A stretch of 64,000 nucleotides of DNA from Paraburkholderia unamae (GTDB lineage: Bacteria > Pseudomonadota > Gammaproteobacteria > Burkholderiales > Burkholderiaceae), in contig NZ_QLSU01000019.1 of the NCBI RefSeq assembly GCF_003268775.1, positions 96,161 through 160,160 of the forward strand, given 5' to 3'. Made by a program: the position numbers and the translations under genes. A model generated the notes under the pieces. The model was not told the origin of the DNA. It ran no database searches and worked only from the letters and a program-made list of their open reading frames with translations. Of the stretch, positions 26,166 through 33,743 are shown one piece after another. Within the stretch, counting starts at the first letter, position 1, and the number at the start of each line of letters is the position of its first letter.

Positions 26166-26735
26166 TATTCAGTTGATGCCGTACTACGCACGCTTGTCCA
26201 AGCCTGGCGAGCCGCACCTTGGTTTGTTCGCCCGGCAGCCGCTCAGGCCAGTTCGCCAACCAACGACACACGCAGAGCCTGGATTTTCAGGGTATTCGTG
26301 GCGACGCGCCCGGATCCGGAGGCGTTGAATGAAGGGCGTATTCTACGCCTCGTGAACCGCCATTCTTTATATCGGCGCTAACGCCGTCGCGCGTTACGGG
26401 GGCGAACGTGGAGGGTTGACAGATGCAAACGCCTGGACTGACGCGAAGCTCAAGGAGCTGCGCTTTCATCTCGCTGGAGTTGAGGATTGCGGGTTCACCG
26501 GCATCGGGCAAGCCGTCGGATTCAGCGGAGGGCGGGCCGCGGGACCGCATCCGGCGATTTTTGAAATCGCGTAGTTTAGTAGATAAACAGACATGTTTTG
26601 ATAATTAAACTTATCTTAATGGTCACATTAAGGATCGGTTTATGAAGGGAACTCGAGCGGGCTAGTTGCTCTGAAAACCGCCGACGCCTTCCTGGAGCGC
26701 CCCTGTGGCTTGCGTCGAACAGTAGGGGCATTGCG
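26166..26735. other. Stretch without a clear gene; possible short coding remnant
   Basis: A short plus-strand frame ending at the TAG near 26574 reads TDAKLKELRFHLAGVEDC and then FTGIGQAVGFSGG, with reasonable codon bias. It has no proper start and no recognisable family, so it may be the tail of a lost gene. The part from 26575 to 26640 is AT-rich. The left terminal repeat of the IS6-type element begins at 26736. Confidence 0.3.
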
Positions 26736-26795
26736 GGTTCTGTCGCGATAGCGCGGTGCGCTAGAATTCGCATATCCTCATGAATCACGAACGAG

Positions 26796-27519
26796 ATGGG
26801 CAGAACGAAGAATTCATCGCATGCGACGTCTACCGTGGGGATCGGCAAGGTTCTAAAGCGCTCGCACTATCCGCTGGACGTGATTCTGCTGTGTGTGCGG
26901 TGGTACGTGGCGTACTCGCTGAGCCTGCGCAACCTCGAAGAAGTGATTGCCGAGCGGGGAATTGAGGTCGATCACTCGAGCGTACACCGGTGGGTCATCA
27001 AGCTCGTACCCTTGATCGAAAAGGCATTTCGGCGAATCAAGCGCCCGGCCGGCAAAAGCTGGCGCATGGACGAGACATATGTCAAGGTCAAAGGCCACTG
27101 GAAATATTTGTACCGGGCCGTCGACAAGGAAGGCAACACCGTCGATTTCCTGTTGCGAGCCCATCGTGACAAGGCTCCTGCGCGCCGGTATTATCGAGAA
27201 GGCGATTGCCCAGAACGGCGAGCCCGAAACTGTCACCGTGGACAAGAGTGGCGCCAATCTGGCCGCGCTCGAAACGATCAACACCGAGCGGGAGACGCCG
27301 ATCATGATCCGGCAGAACAAGTAGCTGAACAATATCGTCGAGCAGGATCACCGAGCCGCCAAACGCATCGTCAAGCCGATGATGGGCTTCAAGAGTTTCC
27401 GGTGCGCACGTATCATTCTGTCTGGCATTGAGCTGATGCACATGATTCGCAAAGGGCAGATGCTGGACAAGCGCGATATCAAAACTGCTGCCGAGCCATT
27501 CTATTCGCTGATCATATAA
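26796..27519 (+). pseudogene. IS6-family transposase, frameshifted and with a stop
   Basis: It aligns by eye along its whole length with the intact 240-residue transposase at 38101-38823. The frame is correct through WRMDETYVKVKGHWKYLYRAVDKEG and LLRAHRDKAPARR, then shifts near 27180-27200. It continues in the next frame as EKAIAQNGEPETVTVDKSGANLAALETINTERE. A TAG at 27322-27324 then replaces the tyrosine codon of the QSKYLNN motif, after which the frame resumes through NNIVEQDHRAAKR to 27519. With one frameshift and one nonsense codon it is inactive, though the DDE residues are still readable. Confidence 0.85.
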
Positions 27520-27531
27520 GCATTCCTATTC

Positions 27532-28244
27532 ATGCCGGAATGCGCGTGCCTCACTTCTCTTATTGAGACACAACGTTGGGACCTGTTACCTCGAGAGATG
27601 GGTTGCGGCAGCGGCATGAGTTGCTGGCGTCACCTACGTGACTGGCAAGCCGCTGGCGTCTGGGAGCAGTTGCACGAGGTGCTGCTTGCGCGATTGCGCG
27701 CAGCTGACCAAATCGACTGGTCTCGCGTCATCGTCGATTCCTCTTCAATCCGCGCTGTGGGCTCAGGTCAAAAACAGGACCGAATCCGACAGACCGCGCG
27801 CGACCCGGTTCAAAGCACCATCTCATCACCGAAGCGCAGGGCATCCCGCTCGCGGTGATCCTGACCGGCGCCCACCGCAACGATGTCACTGAACTTCAAG
27901 CGCTGGTCGAGGCAATTCCGCCAATCTGCGGCAAGCGTGGCAAACCACTATCAAAGCCTCGGCTCGTTCAGGGCGACAGCGGTTATGACCACGACAAATA
28001 TCGACGTCCACTACACGCCGCCGGCATTGCAACCGAAATCGCTCGACGTGGTCAGCCTCATGGTAATGGGCTGGGCAAAACACGCTGGGTCGTGGAGCGG
28101 ACCATCTCGTGGCTTCGCAACTTCCGCCAACTGCGCATCCGCTTCGAACAGCTGGCTTTCATCCACGAGGCATTCCTCAGAATCGCCTGCTGCATCATAT
28201 GCTGGCAACGCCTGCAAAAGTCATTCTGCTAACACCTCTTAAAC
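27532..28244 (+). pseudogene. IS5-family (IS427-type) transposase, 5'-truncated
   Basis: Two overlapping frames, about 27532-27858 and 27855-28232, together give an IS427-group transposase: GCGSGMSCWRHLRDWQAAGVWEQLHEVLL, then IDWSRVIVDSSS (first Asp), GDSGYDHDKYRR (second Asp) and KTRWVVERTISWLRNFRQL (Glu). A shift of -1 at the A5 run near 27769-27773 joins them, as in programmed frameshifting of this group. The usual first 45-50 residues before the DLLPREMG motif are absent, and no matching left terminus is visible, so the element is a remnant. Its right end is probably the AACACCTCTTA near 28231-28241. Confidence 0.75.
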
Positions 28245-28265
28245 TAGCGCGACAGAACCAAAAAC

Positions 28266-28673
28266 TCACCGTTCCACCCGGGCAAATCGCGCGCTGTCTC
28301 CAGCGTGGCTCGCGGGCGCGGCGACAGGAGCCCTCTCGGCGGGTGTTTCAATCTGTGGCAGCGTCCTTACCCTGAATGCCACGAGCAGCAATTCGAGAAG
28401 ACGGCGGACATTTCCGTCGCCCAGCGAATATAGAATCGATCGGGATTCCCTGCGCGTCTGAACCAGGCCCGCTTTGCGCAGCTCTGCAAGTTGCTGCGAA
28501 AGCGCGGGCTGCTTGATGTCCAGCTGCTCCTCGATCTGTCCCACGGACTGTTCGCCTTGCGCGATCTGGCAAAGCAATTGAAGCCGGTTAGCATTGCCAA
28601 GCAATCGCATAAGTTCTGCGGCTTCGCTCGCGTGCTCCTGTAGCGCCTCGAAGTCCTCCGGCGTGGTTCTCAT
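28266..28673 (-). CDS. ArsR/SmtB-family transcriptional regulator
   Basis: A 135-residue winged-helix repressor: LMRLLGNANRLQLLCQIAQGEQSVGQIEEQLDIKQPALSQQLAELRKAGLVQTRRESRSILYSL is the complete HTH and wing. It resembles the BigR/SqrR/YgaV sulfide- and redox-responsive branch, with one cysteine at position 35 in LLCQIAQG; the second cysteine used by BigR is not present. Its ATG overlaps the stop of the peroxiredoxin gene (ATGA), so it is the second gene of that operon and likely represses it. Sensing of peroxide, persulfide or metal is undecided. Confidence 0.85.
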   Translation of the reverse strand: MRTTPEDFEALQEHASEAAELMRLLGNANRLQLLCQIAQGEQSVGQIEEQLDIKQPALSQQLAELRKAGLVQTRRESRSILYSLGDGNVRRLLELLLVAFRVRTLPQIETPAERAPVAAPASHAGDSARFARVER

Positions 28674-29320
28674 GGCGATGGCCGCTCCCTGTAGTACCAC
28701 GGCGCGCTGCCTTGCCCGCTTTGCAAGGCGCCATCGAGCGAGACCGGCGCCAGTTCCAGCATCGGCATGCCGGGCTGCCAGCCTTCGGGCGTGGACGCGC
28801 TGGCGTTGTCCGCGGCTTGCAGGGCGCGCACGAGACGCAGTTGCTCGTCGACCGAGCGGCCCACATTCAACGGATACCAGGTGATCGCCCGGATTATCCC
28901 TTCTGGATCGATCACATAGCTCGCCCGGATTGCCGCCGCATCGGGCGCAAGCGGGTCGAGCATGCCGTAGGCCGTGGCGACGGCCATCGATGGATCCTCG
29001 ATGATAGGAAACGTCACCGTGACGCCGAAGTGCTCGTGGATGTCCCGCAACCACGCCAGATGCGCATAGAGGCTGTCGATGGACAGCCCGAGAAGCTTGC
29101 AGCCAATCGCGTCAAATTTGTCCTGGGCCTTCACGAGACTGACGAACTCGCTGGTGCATACCGGCGTGAAGTCGGCTGGGTGGGCGAAAAAGAGCAGCCA
29201 ACTGCCGCGGTAGTCCGCGAGCGAGCGTTCGCCGCAAGTGGTTCGGGCGCGAAATTCTGGTGCGGGATCGCCGATTCGAATCGCGCGGGTGACCGTGAGG
29301 GGATCGTTCATGGTGTGCAT
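28670..29320 (-). CDS. Peroxiredoxin, AhpC/Prx6-like
   Basis: A 216-residue thiol peroxidase. The active-site segment is FFAHPADFTPVCTSE, with the peroxidatic cysteine at about 55 in the canonical P-x3-T-x2-C context, and the later DPEGIIRAITWYPLNVGRSVDEQLR strand and helix fit the Prx6/1-Cys branch. It reduces hydrogen peroxide and organic peroxides in the cytoplasm. Two starts are possible, 29320 and 29311; neither has a clear ribosome site. It is coupled to the ArsR-type regulator downstream and divergent from the cytochrome bd operon, with about 340 bases shared as control region. Confidence 0.87.
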   Translation of the reverse strand: MHTMNDPLTVTRAIRIGDPAPEFRARTTCGERSLADYRGSWLLFFAHPADFTPVCTSEFVSLVKAQDKFDAIGCKLLGLSIDSLYAHLAWLRDIHEHFGVTVTFPIIEDPSMAVATAYGMLDPLAPDAAAIRASYVIDPEGIIRAITWYPLNVGRSVDEQLRLVRALQAADNASASTPEGWQPGMPMLELAPVSLDGALQSGQGSAPWYYRERPSP

Positions 29321-29660
29321 TGTGTTCGTCGCAAGTATATCGGGGCAGCGGAGGGCCGTGTAACGAGACTTATTATTTCCTAACCTGTGAAAATAAAACG
29401 TTTGCTTCGCGAGAGTCGAACCGGAGCACGCGGCACGCCGCATAAGCCGCTGCGGCAGTTGGCCACGCTTGATCTGCTACTAAAAGTTACTCGATTACAT
29501 AAAATATGAAACTATCAGAGGCGGGGACATATGTCGCCTCCGTGGTTTCACCGATGCAGTGAATCGAAGCGCCAATCGTTGAGCGCCGGTGCGTGGCCGA
29601 CTATCCGCCGCAGGACCGGAATCCGGGATTCGGCTCGTCAAGCTTTTAGCGGAGCATTTC
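29321..29660. promoter_or_regulatory. Divergent control region between peroxiredoxin and cydA
   Basis: The 340 bases hold no gene. An inverted repeat spans 29518-29540: outer arms GAGGC and GCCTC, inner perfect palindrome GACATATGTC at 29526-29535. It is a candidate regulator site for the cyd operon. An AT-rich stretch at 29485-29515 could contain a promoter. A TTGAT half-site of the FNR/Anr type lies at 29469-29473, without a good second half. Confidence 0.4.
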
Positions 29661-31265
29661 ATGATCAACGACACCGTGGTTGAGCTGTCGCGGCTTCAGT
29701 TCGCCGCCACCGCGCTCTATCACTTCCTCTTCGTCCCGTTGACCTTGGGACTCACTTTTCTTCTCGCGGTGATGGAGACCGTGTACGTCATCACCGGCAA
29801 GAAGATCTACCGGGAGATCACGCAGTTCTGGAGCGGCTTGTTCCTCATTAATTTCGCGCTCGGCGTGGCGACCGGGCTCACGATGGAGTTCGAGTTCGGC
29901 ACGAACTGGTCATTCTATTCGGGCTTCGTTGGCGACATCTTCGGCGCTCCCCTCGCGATCGAGGGGCTGATGGCCTTTTTCATGGAGTCCACTTTCATCG
30001 GCCTGATGGCGTTCGGCTGGGATCGCCTCTCGAAAGCGCAGCATCTGACCGTCACCTATCTCGTCGCGCTGGGTTCCAACTTCTCGGCGCTGTGGATTCT
30101 CGTGGCCAACGGCTTCATGCAGAACCCCCAGGGCGCGGCCTTCAACCCGGTCACGATGCGCATGGAACTCACGAGCCTCGGCGCGCTCATCTTTAGCGAG
30201 GACGCCCAGACGAAGTTCGTGCACACGAGTATCGCGGGCTACGTCACGGCCGCCATCTTCGTGACGGGCATCAGCGCGTACTACCTGCTGCGGGGCCGGC
30301 ACGTCGAGATCGCGAAGCGTTCGTTTCGCATGGCGAGCCTGTTCGGCGTGCTTTCGGTGGCGGGCGTGATTACGCTCGGCGACGCACTGGGCTTCGTGGG
30401 CGGCCATGCGCAACCCTCGAAGCTGGCCGCCATGGAGGCGATGTGGCAGACGGAGAAGGCGCCCGCGCCGTTCAACATTGCGACCTGGCCGGTTCAGGGC
30501 GAACAGCGCAACGCGTGGAGCATTCAGATTCCCTATGTGCTCACGCCGCTCCTCACCCATACGTTCGATACGACCGTTCCGGGTATCGACCGCATCGAGG
30601 CCGATGCTGCCCGGCGCATCAAGAACGGTATTCCCGCCGTCGAGGCGCTCAAGGTGCTGAGTTCCGATCCGGCCAACGCCCTGGCGCTGGCGCAGTTCAA
30701 TGCGCACCGCGAAGACCTCGGCTACGGCTTTCTCGTGAAGCGCTACGCGCAAGATCAGGACGTTGCGAACGCAACTGACGAGAATATCGCACGCGCATCC
30801 CGCGACGCCATCCCGAACGTGTTCACGATCTTCTGGGTGTTCCGCGCCATGGTGGCCTGCGGACTGCTGATGCTCGCGTATTTCGTGATATCGGTGATCC
30901 TTTCGCTGCGCGGCGATCTGATGCGGCATCGCTGGTTCCTCAAGCTGGCGCCGTGGATGATCCCCGTTCCCTTCATCGCCTGCGAAATGGGCTGGGTCAC
31001 GGCGGAGGTCGGCCGGCAGCCCTGGACGGTGTTCGGCGTGCTTCCCACCTGGATGTCCGCGTCGAGCCACAGCGTGGGCTACATGATTTTCTCGCTGGCG
31101 GGCTTCGTGCTCATCTATACGGTGTTCGCCGCTGTCGAAATCTTTCTGATGGTCAGGGCGATTCGCAAGGGGCCGGAAAGTCACGATGCTGACGGACACG
31201 CAGACGGCATCGCCGCGGGCGGCGAACTGGCTGCGCTGGGCATCTCGACGGTCAAGGAGCATTAA
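29661..31265 (+). CDS. cydA: Cytochrome bd ubiquinol oxidase subunit I
   Basis: A 534-residue integral membrane subunit. The N-terminal LSRLQFAATALYHFLFVPLTLG carries the haem-ligand histidine at 21, and WSGLFLINFALGVATGLTMEFEFGTNW is the haem region of the second helix. A long periplasmic Q-loop follows (RIKNGIPAVEALKVLSS, DLGYGFLVKRYAQD), then the diagnostic GRQPW within AEVGRQPWTVFGVLPT. The Q-loop length is of the E. coli bd-I type, not the short cyanide-insensitive type. It oxidises quinol and reduces O2 with high affinity. The ATG has GGAG seven bases upstream. It overlaps cydB by one base (TAATG). Confidence 0.95.
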   Translation: MINDTVVELSRLQFAATALYHFLFVPLTLGLTFLLAVMETVYVITGKKIYREITQFWSGLFLINFALGVATGLTMEFEFGTNWSFYSGFVGDIFGAPLAIEGLMAFFMESTFIGLMAFGWDRLSKAQHLTVTYLVALGSNFSALWILVANGFMQNPQGAAFNPVTMRMELTSLGALIFSEDAQTKFVHTSIAGYVTAAIFVTGISAYYLLRGRHVEIAKRSFRMASLFGVLSVAGVITLGDALGFVGGHAQPSKLAAMEAMWQTEKAPAPFNIATWPVQGEQRNAWSIQIPYVLTPLLTHTFDTTVPGIDRIEADAARRIKNGIPAVEALKVLSSDPANALALAQFNAHREDLGYGFLVKRYAQDQDVANATDENIARASRDAIPNVFTIFWVFRAMVACGLLMLAYFVISVILSLRGDLMRHRWFLKLAPWMIPVPFIACEMGWVTAEVGRQPWTVFGVLPTWMSASSHSVGYMIFSLAGFVLIYTVFAAVEIFLMVRAIRKGPESHDADGHADGIAAGGELAALGISTVKEH

Positions 31266-32401
31266 TGGAACTCTATCTTTTCTTCAAGGTGCTCTGGTGG
31301 CTACTCCTCGGCGTGCTGCTGATGGGGCTGGCGATCATGGTCGGCATGGACATGGGCGTGGGTGCGCTGCTGCGCTACGTCGGACGGACCGACACCGAGC
31401 GGCGCATCGCGCTCAATACGATCGCGCCGCATTGGGACGGCAATCAGGTCTGGTTCATTCTGGGCGGCGGCGCGATCTTTGCCGCCTTTCCCCTGATCTA
31501 CGCAACCGCGTTTTCGGGGCTCTACATCGTCATGCTGCTGCTGCTGTGGACAATGATCGTGCGGCCGCTGGGATTCGAGTATCGAAGCAAGCTGCCGACG
31601 GCCGCATGGCGCAATGCGTGGGACTGGGCGCTCGTCGTGAGCGGCGCCGTGCCGATGATCGTGTACGGCGCCGGCATGGGGAACATGCTGCTGGGCGTGC
31701 CCTTCCATTTCGGCTGGGATTTGACCTCTTTCTACACGGGCAGCTTCCTCAGCCTGCTCAATCCGTTTGCCGTCATGTGCGGGGTGCTGTCGCTGTCGCT
31801 GTCGGCCTGGATGGGCGGCGCGATGCTCATGGGCCGCACCGAGCGCGGGCCGCTCTGGACGAGGGCCAGGCGTGCGGCGACGGTGGGCGGCATGGTCGCG
31901 ATCGTGCTGTTCACGATCGGCGGGATCTGGGTGAGCCATCTGCATGGCTACCGCATCGCACACGCGCCGCTGCCGGGCGTGGCGCAGACGCCGCTGCAAC
32001 AGAGCGTCGTGGTTGCCGAAGGCGCATGGCTCGACAATTTCCGAAGCCATCCCGTGTTGTGGGCCGTGCCGGCCCTCGGATATATCGGCATGCTGCTAGG
32101 TTTGCCAGCGATCCGCGCCGGCCGCTCCACGCTCGCCTGGTGGTTTGGCGCGCTTGCCTGGATTGGCGTGATCGGCACGGCAGGTGTGAGCCTGTTCCCG
32201 TTCCTCATGCCGTCGTCCAGCGATCCGTCACAAAGCCTGACGGTATGGAACGCGGTATCGAGCCGTAACACGCTCATGTGGATGACCGGATGGACGGCGG
32301 TGTTCATGCCCGCAATCATCGCGTACACGAGCTGGGCGTTCTACATCATGCGCGGCAAGGTGAAGGCCGAGCACGTCGAGTCGAATCCGCACGCCTATTG
32401 A
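31265..32401 (+). CDS. cydB: Cytochrome bd ubiquinol oxidase subunit II
   Basis: A 378-residue membrane protein with about nine hydrophobic segments. FFKVLWWLLLGVLLMGLAIMVGMDMGVGALL, then RRIALNTIAPHWDGNQVWFILGGGAIFAAFP, is the canonical CydB start, with the conserved GNQVW motif. The C-terminus SSSDPSQSLTVWNAVSSRNTLMWM is also typical. It forms the oxidase core with CydA. It starts inside the cydA stop codon (TAATG) and is followed after 10 bases by the small CydX-like gene, so the three are one operon. Confidence 0.95.
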   Translation: MELYLFFKVLWWLLLGVLLMGLAIMVGMDMGVGALLRYVGRTDTERRIALNTIAPHWDGNQVWFILGGGAIFAAFPLIYATAFSGLYIVMLLLLWTMIVRPLGFEYRSKLPTAAWRNAWDWALVVSGAVPMIVYGAGMGNMLLGVPFHFGWDLTSFYTGSFLSLLNPFAVMCGVLSLSLSAWMGGAMLMGRTERGPLWTRARRAATVGGMVAIVLFTIGGIWVSHLHGYRIAHAPLPGVAQTPLQQSVVVAEGAWLDNFRSHPVLWAVPALGYIGMLLGLPAIRAGRSTLAWWFGALAWIGVIGTAGVSLFPFLMPSSSDPSQSLTVWNAVSSRNTLMWMTGWTAVFMPAIIAYTSWAFYIMRGKVKAEHVESNPHAY

Positions 32402-32411
32402 GGAGTCCGTC

Positions 32412-32594
32412 ATGAAAATCCTGCGTCATTTTCTGTTGTTCATGGTCGTTGCGATGCTGGCCATCGTGTTTGGCGTGGTGGTCGGCGACTATGGAGCCTG
32501 GTACTTCTCCTGGCTCATCGGGACGGCCACGATCGTGCTGTTTGCTGTGGCCGGCGGCGTTCTGTTCGATACACAGGAGAAAGAGCGACCCTGA
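32412..32594 (+). CDS. cydX: CydX/YbgT-like small subunit of cytochrome bd
   Basis: A 60-residue protein with two hydrophobic segments. The motif YGAWYFSWLIGT near residues 28-39 matches the MWYFSWILG core of the CydX/YbgT family, whose single helix stabilises the haem site of CydA. The protein is longer than the usual 37-40 residues because of an additional N-terminal helix. It is 10 bases after cydB, with AGGAG in the intervening TGAGGAGTCCGTC. A second copy of the same build lies on the other strand at 33459-33647. The last residues overlap the ATG of an alternative start of the next gene. Confidence 0.85.
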   Translation: MKILRHFLLFMVVAMLAIVFGVVVGDYGAWYFSWLIGTATIVLFAVAGGVLFDTQEKERP

Positions 32595-32617
32595 TGTCGC
32601 CGCGCAAGGAGCCCTCC

Positions 32618-33466
32618 ATGAAGATTTCGCTTGGTGCACTTGCAGCGCGATGGAACCGCTCCGATTCCTTTGCGTTCTACGATGCCGTCGCGCTTTCGTC
32701 AGTCGATGTCGTCTACGTCGGTATCGCCGTTCGCGGGGTCCAGGGCGGTTTGCAACAGAGGGACTGTCTTGCGGTTGCACGCGAACTCTCGTCGGGTGGC
32801 AAGGAGGTCGTGCTTTCGGTGCGTGCAGGCGCGGACCTTCCTGGGAGCGAAGACGCGCATGCATGGATCGAGGATTGCGAACTCCCGGTTGAAGTCGGCG
32901 ACGCGAGGACATTCCGGTTGCTGGCCGGGAAGGTGCCATTGGTGATGGGAGCGGGCATGCCGTGCGCAAGCGCTGTCGAACTCAGGCGGCTGGTCGAACT
33001 GGGGGCGCGGCGCCGGGTGATGACCGCGGTATGCAAGGGGGAGGTCGCGCAGGCGCTCGCCTGCGCGGTCGAATCTCGCTGCGAGATGGAGCTGCCGGTA
33101 TTGTCGCCGCGCCGATTTGCGCGTTGGCGGTGTCGCGTCGAGGCTTGCAATTATGAAGGATGGCCGCTGCACGCGATGCCGGGTTGCGATCTCGCTGCAT
33201 CGCCAGACGAGACCGCGCCCGACTGGGCATCCGATCTGGATGAGCTTCGGCGCGCGGGCGTGGGGGTTTTGCGCGTGACGCCGCGCGATACGGGGGACAT
33301 CGGGTTGTCACAGGCGCTGTGCGAGTGGGTGCGGGGCGACATCGATGCGCGGGCCGCCTATGCGGAATATGCGGCGTCTCCCGAGCGTAGTCGTGTACGC
33401 GTGCCCGGCGCGCTTCACCCCTGGCAACGGTCCATCTTCCAGCGAATCTATGCTCGCGTCAGGTGA
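32618..33466 (+). CDS. UbiV-like (peptidase U32-type) protein
   Basis: A 282-residue protein whose first half follows UbiV of the O2-independent ubiquinone pathway: MKISLGALAARWN, then AALSSVDVVYVGIAVRGV, RELSSGGKEVVLSV and PLVMGAGMPCASAVELRRLVELGARRRVMTAV. UbiV carries a 4Fe-4S cluster on four cysteines. Here the cysteine expected after DVVYVGIAV is an arginine and the later cysteine cluster is rearranged (WRCRVEACNYEGW), so a standard cluster is doubtful. The ATG at 32618 has AAGGAG six bases upstream and is preferred to 32594. It is in the cyd operon; a link to low-oxygen quinone supply is inference. The gene overlaps a convergent CydX-like gene by eight bases. Confidence 0.7.
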   Translation: MKISLGALAARWNRSDSFAFYDAVALSSVDVVYVGIAVRGVQGGLQQRDCLAVARELSSGGKEVVLSVRAGADLPGSEDAHAWIEDCELPVEVGDARTFRLLAGKVPLVMGAGMPCASAVELRRLVELGARRRVMTAVCKGEVAQALACAVESRCEMELPVLSPRRFARWRCRVEACNYEGWPLHAMPGCDLAASPDETAPDWASDLDELRRAGVGVLRVTPRDTGDIGLSQALCEWVRGDIDARAAYAEYAASPERSRVRVPGALHPWQRSIFQRIYARVR

Positions 33467-33647
33467 TTTCGTGTTGCTCCTGTTGCGTGTCGAAAAGCAC
33501 GCCGCCGGCGGTCGCGAACAAGACGATCAACGCCGTACCGACCAGCCACGAGAAGTACCAGAGGCCGTAGTTGCCGATGATGACGCCAAGCACGATGGCG
33601 CAGACGGCGAGCGTGAGGTACAGCATGAACTGCGAAGCGGTTTTCAT
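33459..33647 (-). CDS. Second CydX/YbgT-like small protein
   Basis: A 62-residue protein with the same plan as the one at 32412-32594: a first hydrophobic helix, the YGLWYFSWLVGT core, then a second helix ending GGVLFDTQQEQ, nearly identical to GGVLFDTQEKE in the other copy. The ATG at 33647 has an excellent GGAGACACA ribosome site. It is convergent with the UbiV-like gene, overlapping its end by eight bases, and divergent from cydD, whose start is 96 bases away. It probably encodes an alternative small bd subunit under separate control. Confidence 0.85.
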   Translation of the reverse strand: MKTASQFMLYLTLAVCAIVLGVIIGNYGLWYFSWLVGTALIVLFATAGGVLFDTQQEQHEIT

Positions 33648-33743
33648 TGTGTCTCCATGGCCCATCCGGCAGCGTAACGCCGTGCATGACGGCATCGGCA
33701 ACGAAGGATTATAGGAGCCGCTGCGCTCACCAGGTATTCGCAT

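Larger units (their letters stand above)
26736..28259 (+). mobile_element. IS6-family element with a nested IS5-type element near its right end
   Basis: GGTTCTGTCGCGATA at 26736-26750 is repeated inverted at 28245-28259 (TAGCGCGACAGAACC). These ends match the termini of the IS6 copy at 38046-38884. An IS6 transposase would leave only about 60 bases between its stop and the right end. Here about 740 bases intervene, and they hold an IS5-type transposase. The simplest reading is an IS5 element inserted in the 3' margin of the IS6 copy. The outer flanks show no direct repeat. Confidence 0.7.

Noticed and set aside
29910..31262. Minus-strand open frame of about 450 residues opposite cydA
   Set aside because: It is antisense to a clear cydA; the translation is His/Arg-rich and unlike any family.
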